Source: JBKECO01 sp047974745 (lineage in GTDB: Bacteria > Bacillota > Clostridia > Lachnospirales > Lachnospiraceae). Taken from it: a stretch of 64,000 bases of DNA. Location of the stretch: assembly GCA_047974745.1 (NCBI GenBank), contig JBKECO010000021.1, positions 62,001-126,000 on the forward strand, read 5' to 3'. Shown here in pieces: positions 8,015 through 16,509 of the stretch (position 1 is its first letter; every line of letters starts with the position of its first letter). The position numbers were made by a program, and so were the translations under genes. The notes beneath the pieces are model-generated. The model made no database searches, was not told the DNA's origin, and saw nothing but the letters and a program-made list of their open reading frames with translations.

Positions 8015-9136
8015 ATGAAAAAAATCGCAGCATTACTATTATGTACAGCTCTTGCAGTTGGAGCACTTGCAGGATGTGGAAGCTCAAGCACCACAACATC
8101 TGAAACCACAACGTCAGAAGCAGCAACAGAAGCAGCAACAGAAGCAGTAGTTGAGACAGAATCTGCAGCAGCAGAAACTGAGACAGCAGCAACTGAGACA
8201 GCAGGCGGAGCAGCAAAAACTGGATTTGCAACGATCAATTCTATTTCAAAATCTACATCTGCAACAGCTGATGCAGAAGGACTTGCGGAAGTGGATACTT
8301 TAGCAGCAGCAGTACTTCTTGATGCAGATGGAAAAATCGTAGCATGTGAAATCGATTCTATTCAGTCAAAAGCTAATTTCTCTGCAGAAGGTGTCATCAC
8401 ATCTGACATCACAGCTGAAGTTCAGTCAAAAAATGAACTTGGCGATGCTTATGGAATGAAAGGCAGCTCAGCGATCGGTAAAGAATGGTTCGAGCAGGCA
8501 GAAGCATTTGCTCAGTACGTTGTTGGAAAAACAGCGGATGAAGTTGCAGGAATTGCAATCAACGAAGAAGGATATGCTGGCGACGAAGATCTGATTGCAT
8601 CTGTTACCGTTCATATCGGAGACTTTGTAGCTGTAGTGCAAAAGGCAGCAACAAATGCAAAAGAACTTGGTGCGTCATCAACAGATATGCTTGGAATGGC
8701 AGCAACAACCAGCCTTTCAGGATCGAAAGATGCAGCTGCTGATGCAGAAGGTCTGGTACAGGCTTATTCCTATTATTCAGTAGTTACAACAAATGCTGAC
8801 GGAGTTATCACAAGCTGTTATAGTGATGCTTCACAGGGTAAAGTGAATTTTGATACAGCAGGAGCAGTTACTTCAGATCTTGCAGTTGCACCTCAGACAA
8901 AGCAGGAACTTGGCGATGCATATGGAATGAAAGCAAAATCTGCAATCGGCAAAGAATGGTATGAAGAAGCAGATGCTTTCTCAGCATATTGTGTTGGCAA
9001 AACATTAGATGAAGTAAAAGGTATTGCTGTTGATGCAGAAGGACTTGCTACAGATGCAGACTTGGTTTCCTCAGTAACTGTTCATGTAACTGATCTTATC
9101 AACACCGTTGCAAAAGCAGTAGAAAATGCAAAATAG
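8015..9136 (+). CDS. pplA: PplA-like lipoprotein with two flavin-carrier repeats
   Basis: Lipoprotein of 373 residues. A signal peptide ends in the lipobox LAGC (Cys21), followed by a Ser/Thr/Glu/Ala-rich tether to about residue 70 that could span the cell wall. The rest is two similar domains, each with ELGDAYGMK, SAIGKEW, a GKT(L/A)DEV segment and a closing D-L-x-x-SVTVH motif. That closing motif resembles the threonine acceptor site for covalent FMN added by ApbE-type transferases; the expected acceptors are Thr198 and Thr355. In Listeria, PplA carries two FMN groups and passes electrons to iron or soluble acceptors. The next gene encodes the transferase. Start at 8015 follows GGAGGG; the upstream frame extension is not used. 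A terminator-like hairpin follows, so this gene may be expressed above the downstream ones. Confidence 0.88.
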   Translation: MKKIAALLLCTALAVGALAGCGSSSTTTSETTTSEAATEAATEAVVETESAAAETETAATETAGGAAKTGFATINSISKSTSATADAEGLAEVDTLAAAVLLDADGKIVACEIDSIQSKANFSAEGVITSDITAEVQSKNELGDAYGMKGSSAIGKEWFEQAEAFAQYVVGKTADEVAGIAINEEGYAGDEDLIASVTVHIGDFVAVVQKAATNAKELGASSTDMLGMAATTSLSGSKDAAADAEGLVQAYSYYSVVTTNADGVITSCYSDASQGKVNFDTAGAVTSDLAVAPQTKQELGDAYGMKAKSAIGKEWYEEADAFSAYCVGKTLDEVKGIAVDAEGLATDADLVSSVTVHVTDLINTVAKAVENAK

Positions 9137-9173
9137 TTCTATCCAAAATACACAGCACTAATACAGTGCAGCT

Positions 9174-9237
9174 GCAGACAGGTCCTTCCCAATTTCTGAA
9201 TCAGAAAAGCTGAGGGACTTGTCTGCTTTGTTATTTT
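9174..9237 (+). terminator. Hairpin after pplA
   Basis: Arms at 9174-9185 and 9214-9226 pair (one G-T), followed by the T-rich run TTTGTTATTTT. It would stop or reduce transcription after pplA. The right arm overlaps the -35 of the following promoter. Confidence 0.6.
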
Positions 9238-9246
9238 CTGTATAAT
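9219..9246 (+). promoter_or_regulatory. Internal promoter for fmnB-eetA-eetB
   Basis: TTGTCT (9219-9224), 16 bases, TATAAT (9241-9246), located after the pplA hairpin and 32 bases before the fmnB start. It suggests a second transcript for the flavin transferase and the two membrane proteins. Confidence 0.55.
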
Positions 9247-9277
9247 AGAAGGTAACAGACAGATCAGAGGGAAAAAA

Positions 9278-10333
9278 TTGAAAAAGACAGTCAGCTTAAT
9301 AATAGCAGCACTTTGCGTGATGGCAGTTCTTGTATCCTGTACTCTGCAAACACAGCAAAGATATGATGCAAGTTTCCTGGAGCTGTTCGATACAGTGACC
9401 CAGATAGTAGGGTATGCAGACAGTAAGGAACAATTCACGGAGTACAGTCAGAACATTTATGATGAATTAGAAGAATACGATCATCTTTTTGATATTTACA
9501 ATAGCTATGAAGGAATCAATAATCTAAAAACAATCAATGACAATGCCGGAATTGAGGCAGTTGTTGTGGATCAAAAAATTATCGACCTACTTATTTTTTC
9601 AAAGGAGATGTATCAGGATACAGATGGAAAAGTGAATGTTGCTATGGGGTCTGTTCTTTCTTTGTGGCATGATTACAGAGAGGCTGGACTGGATGATCCC
9701 GAGCAGGCAGCTATTCCGGATATACAGGAATTAACAGAACGGGCACAGCATACAAATATCGATGACATCATCATAGATGAAGATGCTTCCACCGTATTTC
9801 TAAAGGATCCCGAGATGAGCCTTGATGTTGGAGCGATCGCAAAGGGATATGCCGTGGAGGAAATGGCGGATGAGATAGAAGAAGCTGGATTTGAACGAGG
9901 AATGATTTCCGTTGGTGGAAATGTTCGTTCCATCGGACTAAAATATGATGATTCCGGCAATGAAGTACCCTGGAGCGTCGGGATACAGAATCCAGATCTG
10001 GACAGTGAAGAAGCAACACTTTGTATACTTGGACTGCAGGACTTGTCGCTGGTAACGAGCGGAATCTACGAACGCTATTACGTTGTGGATGGTAAGCAGT
10101 ACCATCATATTATTGATCCGGATACATTAATGCCTGCGGCATATTTTGCTTCCGTTTCGATTGTGTGCGAGGATTCCGGACTGGCAGATGCGCTGTCGAC
10201 GGCAGTATTCAATTTGCCGCTGGAGCAGGGAGAGGCCTTGATCGAGTCCTTTGACGGAGTCGAAGCATTATGGGTAGAGCTGGATGGCACACAGCATGAA
10301 TCAGCTGGTTTTTCGGCCTATATCAAAGAATAA
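9278..10333 (+). CDS. fmnB: FAD:protein FMN transferase lipoprotein (ApbE/FmnB)
   Basis: ApbE family enzyme of 351 residues that transfers FMN from FAD onto Thr/Ser of extracytoplasmic proteins. It has a lipoprotein signal peptide (VLVSC lipobox) placing it on the outer face of the membrane. Family marks are LFDTVTQIVGY near the start, SLDVGAIAKGYAVEEMADE, the glycine loop SVGGNVRSIG, SGIYERYYVVDG, and HHIIDPDTLMPA. It lies after the PplA-like lipoprotein, its probable substrate, matching fmnB in the Listeria electron transfer locus. The start codon is TTG, after AGAGGG. It is followed directly by the EetA-like gene, separated by about 36 bases. Confidence 0.9.
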   Translation: MKKTVSLIIAALCVMAVLVSCTLQTQQRYDASFLELFDTVTQIVGYADSKEQFTEYSQNIYDELEEYDHLFDIYNSYEGINNLKTINDNAGIEAVVVDQKIIDLLIFSKEMYQDTDGKVNVAMGSVLSLWHDYREAGLDDPEQAAIPDIQELTERAQHTNIDDIIIDEDASTVFLKDPEMSLDVGAIAKGYAVEEMADEIEEAGFERGMISVGGNVRSIGLKYDDSGNEVPWSVGIQNPDLDSEEATLCILGLQDLSLVTSGIYERYYVVDGKQYHHIIDPDTLMPAAYFASVSIVCEDSGLADALSTAVFNLPLEQGEALIESFDGVEALWVELDGTQHESAGFSAYIKE

Positions 10334-10369
10334 TTGAGAACAAATCATATATGTTTACAATGGAGTTTT

Positions 10370-10738
10370 ATGTTCAAGAAAAATGACCGCATTCTATTTT
10401 TGGTAATACTAATCGCTGCATTGCTGGTTTCGGCAGTTCTGTACTTTGTAAAAAGTGAAGGGGAAGAGGTGCTCATAACAGTAAATGGGCAGGAATATGA
10501 TACACTTTCCCTGAATACTGATACAGAATTAACGATAGAACTGGGAAATGGAGCATACAACACTCTGTCCATAAAGGATGGAGAGGTAGAAATGACAGAT
10601 GCGAACTGTCCGGATAAATTATGCGTGAAGCATGATCCGATTCATTACAACAATGAGTCCGTGGTCTGCTTACCGCACAAGGTAGTCGTTGAAATAATAA
10701 ATGGTGAGGAAAGTGATCTGGATATCATTGCCAGATAG
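10370..10738 (+). CDS. eetA: NusG domain II-containing protein (EetA-like)
   Basis: Small protein of 122 residues with one N-terminal membrane anchor (ILFLVILIAALLVSAVLYFV) and an outside domain of the NusG domain II type. Three conserved-looking cysteines occur in ANCPDKLCVKH and VVCLPHK, so metal, redox or disulfide chemistry is possible. In the Listeria locus such a protein (EetA) is needed for electron transfer together with EetB. The longest frame starts with TTG at 10334, but the ATG at 10370 with TGGAG ahead fits the hydrophobic N-terminus better. It ends eight bases before the EetB-like gene. Confidence 0.75.
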   Translation: MFKKNDRILFLVILIAALLVSAVLYFVKSEGEEVLITVNGQEYDTLSLNTDTELTIELGNGAYNTLSIKDGEVEMTDANCPDKLCVKHDPIHYNNESVVCLPHKVVVEIINGEESDLDIIAR

Positions 10739-10745
10739 GTGAGAC

Positions 10746-11246
10746 ATGAAATCTAAAAAAATTGCAACTTATGGTATGCTTGTTGCACTGGCATTTATAT
10801 TAAGCTATATCGAAAGTATCATTCCCCTGCCGATTCCGGTTCCGGGAATAAAGATCGGACTGGCGAACCTTGTCGTCATTACAGCACTGTATTTGATGGG
10901 GCCGGGGGATGCGCTGATCCTGTCCCTTCTTCGGGTAGTTCTGGTTGGTTTTACCTTTGGGAATATGTCAACTATGATGTTTTCTCTTGCAGGCGGACTC
11001 TTAAGCTGGCTCGTAATGGTTCTGGCAAAAAGATCAAAAGTATTTTCAATGACGGGTGTAAGTATACTTGGTGGTATTTCCCATAATATCGGTCAGATCC
11101 TGGTGGCGATCGTGGTGCTCAATACAGCCACTCTGGTCTATTATCTTCCATTTTTAATCCTGTCAGGACTTGTGACAGGAACTGTGATCGGTATATTAGG
11201 AGCGATCATAACGAAACGCGTGCAAAAGATCTATGCAAATCACTAA
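10746..11246 (+). CDS. eetB: Gx transporter family membrane protein (EetB-like)
   Basis: Integral membrane protein of 166 residues with five or six helices, of the Gx transporter family often annotated as heptaprenyl diphosphate synthase component I. The N-terminus has the usual IPLPIPVPGIKIGLANLVVI motif, resembling the substrate-binding S components of ECF transporters. It pairs with the NusG-II protein as eetB does in Listeria. It may move a quinone or flavin precursor, or shape electron passage across the membrane; its exact role is not known. Last recognised gene of the electron transfer cluster. No RibU/FmnA-like flavin exporter or ECF ATPase follows. Confidence 0.78.
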   Translation: MKSKKIATYGMLVALAFILSYIESIIPLPIPVPGIKIGLANLVVITALYLMGPGDALILSLLRVVLVGFTFGNMSTMMFSLAGGLLSWLVMVLAKRSKVFSMTGVSILGGISHNIGQILVAIVVLNTATLVYYLPFLILSGLVTGTVIGILGAIITKRVQKIYANH

Positions 11247-11352
11247 CAGCATCCGACGCTGGAGGCTGGCAGACATCAGGCCTTCGGGCTTAGAAAAGGA
11301 AACAGGAATACAGCAGTAAAGTAACAGTAGATAAGCAGGAATGGAGGTCAAT

Positions 11353-12231
11353 GTGTTCAATCAGAGTATCCCGGATATTTGGGACATGTTCGTTTATTTT
11401 TTTTCAAGTCGGTTTTTTGTCATTGTAGTTTGGATCATTAGCGTCCTGCTGCTGTCAAGGCTTGCAAAACTGATATCCTATAAGGTTTTTCATGATAATG
11501 ACACCTATCACCTGTTCAGGAAGAGGATCAACTATATTACAGGAACACTGATCGTAATGATCATTGTTTATGCAGTGATGGAGTCGAATATCAATATAAC
11601 CACTTACATTGGACTGCTTTCAGCAGGTGTGGCAATTGCCCTTAAGGAATTATTCATGAATATTTCAGGATGGGTCTTTATACAGCTCAGAAAGCCTTTT
11701 GAAATTGGGCATCGGATTCAGATCGATGCCCAGATGGGCGATGTGATCGACAAGCGTTTGTTTCAGTTCAGTGTGATTGAAGTGAGCAATCTGGTCGATG
11801 GCGGACAGAGTACCGGCAGGATCATTGATATTCCGAACAGCTTTATTTTCACCTATCCGACGATCAATTATACAAAAGGATTTGAGTATATCTGGAACGA
11901 AATGCCCATTCAGGTCACATTTAACAGTGACTGGAGGCTGGCAAAGGAGCTTCTTTTGGAGCTTGCAATAAAAGACACAGAGGAACTGACAGAAGATATG
12001 ACGAGCCAGCTGAAGTCAGCCAGCAGAAATTATCAGATCCAATATAGTAAGCTGACGCCCATCGTATATACGGAAGTGAAAGAATACGGGATACAGCTGA
12101 CACTTCGTTATCTGTGCACGCCGAAACAAAGAAGATCAACTTTAAACCGCATCTGGGAAGATGTTCTTGTAATGATGGAGGAAAATCCTACGATTGAACT
12201 TGCCTACCCGACAAGAAGAGTCCTGAATTAA
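11353..12231 (+). CDS. MscS-type mechanosensitive channel
   Basis: Small-conductance mechanosensitive channel protein of about 292 residues. It has two or three N-terminal membrane helices, a pore-helix region (YIGLLSAGVAIALKELFMNISGWVFIQLRKPFEIGHRIQI) and a cytoplasmic beta domain (GRIIDIPNSFIFTYPTINY). It would release ions and solutes under osmotic downshift. GGAGG at 11343-11347 supports a GTG start at 11353; the ATG at 11341 is four codons earlier in the same frame. It follows the electron transfer genes by about 100 bases without a clear terminator but is probably a separate function. Confidence 0.85.
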   Translation: MFNQSIPDIWDMFVYFFSSRFFVIVVWIISVLLLSRLAKLISYKVFHDNDTYHLFRKRINYITGTLIVMIIVYAVMESNINITTYIGLLSAGVAIALKELFMNISGWVFIQLRKPFEIGHRIQIDAQMGDVIDKRLFQFSVIEVSNLVDGGQSTGRIIDIPNSFIFTYPTINYTKGFEYIWNEMPIQVTFNSDWRLAKELLLELAIKDTEELTEDMTSQLKSASRNYQIQYSKLTPIVYTEVKEYGIQLTLRYLCTPKQRRSTLNRIWEDVLVMMEENPTIELAYPTRRVLN

Positions 12232-12324
12232 GAATCTGACTGATGCTTTTTCACTAATATTAGTTTCAATTACTTGACTAAATTGTCCGTTGCGGGACAG
12301 TTTTATTCAGGAAGGGTGTATCCT

Positions 12325-13659
12325 ATGAGAATTATCATAATTGGAGCGGTAGCTGCCGGAACGTCAGCAGCAGCCAAAGCACGCAGAAACCTGCCGGAGG
12401 CGGAGATCGTCATCTATGAGAAAGGACCGGATATCTCATATTCAGGCTGTGGAATGCCTTACTTTCTAGGGGGTTCTGTAAAATCAATTCAGGAGCTTGC
12501 ACCCAGAGATCCAGCCTTCTTTTGGGATAAAAGTAAGATCGATATTAAAACGCTTCATGAAGTACTAGAGGTGAATGCAGTTACCAAAAGTGTAAAGATA
12601 CGAGATCTGCAAAGCGGGCTCGAGTTCATGGATCACTATGATAAACTGGTTCTTGCAACAGGAGCAGAGGCAGTGATACCAAACATTCCCGGTGTAGGAC
12701 TACCTCATGTGTTTTCGTTGCGGAATATGCAGAATGCGAGAGAGATCGACTCCTATCGCAAGGAGAACCATCCTACCAAAGCAGTGATCCTCGGAACTGG
12801 ATTCATTGGCATGGAGCTGTGTGAAAATCTGAAGGAGCTTGGGATGCACATCACTCTGATCGAGAAAAAGGCACAGGTCATGCCAAATCTGGATCCAGAG
12901 ATGTCAAAACTAATAGAATCCTATCTGCTGTCCAAGGGAATTGATATTCTTACAGGCCGTGGTGTGGCGAAAATCGAATCGAACTATATTTTGCTAGAGA
13001 GCTGTGAGAAGGTCGAGGCAGATCTTGTGATTTTAGCGGTAGGGATCAGACCTGATATCAGGCTTGCACTCCAGATCGGTGCTGAAATTGGGGTGACGGG
13101 AGCAATTAAAGTGGATCCGCTGATGCATACGAGTATACCGGATGTGTATTCATGCGGTGACTGTATCGAGCAGTTCCAGCTATTAAGCAACAGACCGGTC
13201 TACAGGCCACTTGGATCCACTGCAAATAAAACTGGTCGAATCTGTGGAGATTCTCTGGCGGATATTGATGTTCCATTCCGGGGAATTCTTGGAACGGGTA
13301 TTTTCAGGCTGTTTGATATGACGGTGGCATCAACAGGTCTTTCTGAGCAAGAGGTGAGCGAGCTTGGGATAGAATTTACATCGGTTCTGCTCCGAGAATA
13401 CGATAAACCTGAATATATGGGTGGTAAAACAATGACAATCAAAGCGATCGCTGACAAAAGCAATGGGACTCTTCTCGGTGTGCAGATCTTTGGACCTGAG
13501 GGAGTCGATAAAAGACTGGATATTTTTGTGACAGCTATGACATTTGGTGCAAAAGCAGAGGATCTGTTCCATCTCGATCTTGCATATGCACCGCCATATT
13601 CACTTGCAAAGGATGCCGTGATGCTGACAGGCATGGTTTTGGAAAAAAGATTGGACTAA
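12325..13659 (+). CDS. CoA-disulfide reductase/NADH oxidase-like flavoprotein
   Basis: FAD-dependent pyridine nucleotide-disulfide oxidoreductase, 444 residues. It has the N-terminal FAD motif IIIIGAVAAGTSAAAKARR, the single active-site cysteine in SGCGMPYFLGG (position 43-44), an NAD(P)H Rossmann motif ILGTGFIGMELCENL and a VYSCGDCIE FAD motif. The C-terminal dimerisation domain ends in APPYSLAKDA. This group includes NADH oxidases, NADH peroxidases and CoA-disulfide reductases, which cannot be told apart by eye. It probably handles oxygen or thiol stress. A second enzyme of this kind, with a rhodanese domain, lies at 57054. The start is placed at the ATG before the FAD motif; the MFS gene follows after one base. 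Confidence 0.85.
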   Translation: MRIIIIGAVAAGTSAAAKARRNLPEAEIVIYEKGPDISYSGCGMPYFLGGSVKSIQELAPRDPAFFWDKSKIDIKTLHEVLEVNAVTKSVKIRDLQSGLEFMDHYDKLVLATGAEAVIPNIPGVGLPHVFSLRNMQNAREIDSYRKENHPTKAVILGTGFIGMELCENLKELGMHITLIEKKAQVMPNLDPEMSKLIESYLLSKGIDILTGRGVAKIESNYILLESCEKVEADLVILAVGIRPDIRLALQIGAEIGVTGAIKVDPLMHTSIPDVYSCGDCIEQFQLLSNRPVYRPLGSTANKTGRICGDSLADIDVPFRGILGTGIFRLFDMTVASTGLSEQEVSELGIEFTSVLLREYDKPEYMGGKTMTIKAIADKSNGTLLGVQIFGPEGVDKRLDIFVTAMTFGAKAEDLFHLDLAYAPPYSLAKDAVMLTGMVLEKRLD

Positions 13660-13660
13660 T

Positions 13661-14854
13661 ATGACTGCATTTTTTATCTTCATTATTTATCTTGCATTTA
13701 TCAGCCTGGGACTTCCGGATTCCCTTCTAGGGACTTCCTGGCCACTGATGCGACAGGATCTGGGACTTCAGCTTGGAGCTGCCGGAATCATTGCTTTTAT
13801 GACCTCCATGGGTACCATTATTTCGAGTCTGATGAGTGGAAGACTGGTGCAAAGATTCGGAACTGGAAAAATTGTATTTGTAAGCTGCTTGATGACAGCT
13901 GCTGCGTTGCTTGGGTTTTCCCGTGCAAACTCCTTCGAGTGGCTGATTTTGTGTGGAATTCCACTTGGACTTGGAGGCGGAGCTGTGGATGCTGTGCTCA
14001 ACCACTATGTTGCTGAATACTATGAGGCACATCATATGAGCTGGCTACATGCCTGCTGGGGGATAGGTGCAACGGTCGGTCCGCTTATTATGTCCTATTT
14101 TATAGCGTCACAGCAGTCATGGAGAATGGGTTATGCTACTGTGTCTAAGATACAGTTCGTACTGGTTGTGGTGTTACTTTGTGCATTGCCCTTCTGGAAA
14201 AAAGTCGCAGAAAAACGAAGGCATAGTCAGTCCGAGGGCGAGATGATTCAAAATGAGACTGGACCGTCTGCAGAAAAAAGCATCCTTCATATTCCTGGCG
14301 TTCCATCTACTCTTTTGACCTTTATGTTCTATTGTGGAGGAGAAATCATGGTAGGACTGTGGGGCGCAAGTTATCTCGTAACGGTCAGGGGCATTGCATC
14401 TGAACAGGCAGCGGGATGGATCTCCCTCTATTATCTTGGAATCACACTCGGCAGGATCGCATCGGGATTTATCACAGTCAGGATTGATAACAGACATTTG
14501 ATCTTATACGGGCAGATTTTCGCTGTGGCGGGAGTCCTATTGATCCTGATTCCGTTCTCCACAGTGTTGATTCCTATTGGGCTCGTTATGATCGGAGTTG
14601 GGTTTGCACCTGTATTCCCTGGTCTGATCTATCTGACTCCGAGAAGATTTGGAAGCAGCAATTCGGCCAGACTGATCGGATATCAGATGGCAACAGCTTA
14701 TGCCGGCAATACATTTCTTCCGCTTATATTTGGTGCAGCTGCCACATTTTTAGGAATCGGTCTGTTCCCTTTTATTCTTCTGATCTTTATCCTGACGATG
14801 ATAGCGGCATCCGAAAATATTGTCAGAAAACTTGGAGACTCGCAAAAAAGATAG
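13661..14854 (+). CDS. MFS transporter
   Basis: Major facilitator superfamily permease of 397 residues with twelve hydrophobic helices and a charged central loop (KKVAEKRRHSQSEGE, about 185-200). The cytoplasmic loop after helix 2 carries GRLVQRFGTGKIV, an MFS-type motif. The N-terminus YLAFISLGLPDSLLGTSWP and the helix 4-5 region GGAVDAVLNHYVAEYYEAHHMSWLHACWGIG resemble FucP/Bmr-like sugar or drug transporters. It follows the flavoprotein by one base, so it is co-transcribed with it. The substrate is unknown. Confidence 0.85.
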   Translation: MTAFFIFIIYLAFISLGLPDSLLGTSWPLMRQDLGLQLGAAGIIAFMTSMGTIISSLMSGRLVQRFGTGKIVFVSCLMTAAALLGFSRANSFEWLILCGIPLGLGGGAVDAVLNHYVAEYYEAHHMSWLHACWGIGATVGPLIMSYFIASQQSWRMGYATVSKIQFVLVVVLLCALPFWKKVAEKRRHSQSEGEMIQNETGPSAEKSILHIPGVPSTLLTFMFYCGGEIMVGLWGASYLVTVRGIASEQAAGWISLYYLGITLGRIASGFITVRIDNRHLILYGQIFAVAGVLLILIPFSTVLIPIGLVMIGVGFAPVFPGLIYLTPRRFGSSNSARLIGYQMATAYAGNTFLPLIFGAAATFLGIGLFPFILLIFILTMIAASENIVRKLGDSQKR

Positions 14855-14867
14855 AAAAGGTGATTGA

Positions 14868-15437
14868 ATGAGACTATTATTAGTACGTCATGGAGAGACA
14901 GACTGGAATAAAATGGGAAAAATTCAGGGAAGTACAGATACGGATCTGAATCAGGCCGGAAGGATGCAGTCGAAAGAGCTTGGGATTCGATTGAATGGAG
15001 ATGAGTTTTCCATTCGAAAGGTATTCACCAGTCCGCAAAAGAGAGCAGCCCAGACGGCAGAGATCATTGCAGAGATCATTGGAAAAGATTGTGAGATTGT
15101 ACCCGGACTGGAAGAACTCAATCTGGGAGTTTTTGAGGGATTGAACTGGGATGAGGTGAAGCAGCAGCACCCGGTATCCTATTCGCTTTTTAAACAAGAC
15201 AGACGACACGCAAAAATACCGCAGGGTGAGTCCTATCAGTTAATGCTGGATCGCGTGATACCTGCTCTGAAATATATTATAGAACAAGACCAGGACGAAT
15301 CCCTGATTGTTACTCACAGTGCGGTCATACGGGCAATTCTTACCTATATTGCAGATATCGCTTTTGAGGAAATGATGCAGTTCCAGGTCGGAAATACTTC
15401 TGTAACTGAAGTGGACTCTTCCGAGCTGAAACTGTAA
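14868..15437 (+). CDS. Histidine phosphatase family protein
   Basis: Histidine phosphatase (phosphoglycerate mutase-like) of 189 residues. The catalytic RHG is in LLLVRHGETDWN. The rest of the pocket is in FTSPQKRAAQTAEII, LNLGVFEGLNWDEV and the second histidine VTHSAVIRAIL. Members include GpmB-type phosphatases, alpha-ribazole phosphatase (CobC) and broad sugar phosphatases; the sequence does not decide between them. Ribosome binding site AAGGTG precedes the ATG by a short gap. It is the last gene of the run that begins at 12325 and converges with nrdB, with 13 bases between their stops. Confidence 0.85.
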   Translation: MRLLLVRHGETDWNKMGKIQGSTDTDLNQAGRMQSKELGIRLNGDEFSIRKVFTSPQKRAAQTAEIIAEIIGKDCEIVPGLEELNLGVFEGLNWDEVKQQHPVSYSLFKQDRRHAKIPQGESYQLMLDRVIPALKYIIEQDQDESLIVTHSAVIRAILTYIADIAFEEMMQFQVGNTSVTEVDSSELKL

Positions 15438-15450
15438 CTACATCATGTAA

Positions 15451-16494
15451 TTATAGATCATCCACAAGAGCGCCTGCCTTTGCGTAGGCGCTTGACTTTG
15501 CTTCAAAAAAATCTGTTTTAACCAGGTTCGGGTCAGAATATTCATTGACCCATTTCATGTCGTCAGGCATCTTCTCATATCCCTCATATAGCGCAGATAG
15601 TCCCAGTGATTTGGAGCGTTCATTTCCCAAATAGTACATATAGCTGCGGATATGCTCCTGTGTCAGGCCACTGATCTGTTCACCGATTATGTACTCTGCC
15701 CATTCGATTTCATTTTCCACTCCGGTTCGAATCATTTCTCGATATTCTGCCTGCAGCTCCTCTGTGAACAGGGAAGGCTCTTCTTTTCTGAGTTCACGTA
15801 TCAGATTTAAGAACAGCCATAGATGAGTGTTCTCATCACGGTTAATATATCTGATTTCCTGCACGGTTCCAAGCATCTTTCCATTTCTGCCCATATTGTA
15901 AAAAAACATGAACCCGGAATAAAAGTAAATGCCCTCTAATATATAATTGGCAATGACAGACTTCATGAAATTATGTCGTGTTGGTGTTTCATAAAAATTA
16001 TTGTAAAGATTACCGATGAACTCATTTCTTTTTAAAAGCATCTCATCACTTTTGAACTGGTATAAAATGTCCATCCTCTCCTCGGGAGAGCAGATGGTAT
16101 CGAGAATATAGCCATAGCTCTGGGAATGGACGGCTTCCTGAAATGCCTGGATCGTGAGGCATAGATTCACTTCATTCGCAGTCACATAATCTGCTATCGT
16201 TGGCAAATTTGCAGTCTGAATACTGTCCAGGAATACGAGAAAGGACAAGATCTTATCAAAGGCTTTTTTAGTAAATGGTTCCAGAAGGCGGTAATCTTTT
16301 ATATCCTGACCCAGATTGATCTCCTCAGGAATCCAGAAATTATTCATTGCCTGACGATACCATTCCGAGGTCCAGGTGTATTTGATATTGTTAAAATCAT
16401 TCAGATTTGTTGTATTTCCTTCAATGATCTTTCTTTTTGAAATTTCAATGTCCCCATTTGCGTTGAACAGATGCTTTTTATTTAATACTTCCAT
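15451..16494 (-). CDS. nrdB: Class I ribonucleotide reductase beta subunit
   Basis: R2 subunit of 347 residues that holds the metal-radical cofactor. The carboxylate and histidine ligands are visible: Asp in LVFLDSIQT, Glu and His in FQEAVHSQSYGYI, Glu in YILEGIYFY, and Glu and His in NRDENTHLWLF. The tyrosine four residues after the first His ligand is at the place of the radical tyrosine, so this is not a tyrosine-less form. The C-terminus (SSAYAKAGALVDDL) would dock onto the alpha subunit. It lies 15 bases after nrdA in one operon under the nrdA promoter with NrdR-like boxes. A class I, oxygen-using enzyme in an anaerobe implies occasional oxygen exposure. Confidence 0.93.
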   Translation of the reverse strand: MEVLNKKHLFNANGDIEISKRKIIEGNTTNLNDFNNIKYTWTSEWYRQAMNNFWIPEEINLGQDIKDYRLLEPFTKKAFDKILSFLVFLDSIQTANLPTIADYVTANEVNLCLTIQAFQEAVHSQSYGYILDTICSPEERMDILYQFKSDEMLLKRNEFIGNLYNNFYETPTRHNFMKSVIANYILEGIYFYSGFMFFYNMGRNGKMLGTVQEIRYINRDENTHLWLFLNLIRELRKEEPSLFTEELQAEYREMIRTGVENEIEWAEYIIGEQISGLTQEHIRSYMYYLGNERSKSLGLSALYEGYEKMPDDMKWVNEYSDPNLVKTDFFEAKSSAYAKAGALVDDL

Positions 16495-16509
16495 AGTTTC
16501 CCCCTTGGA

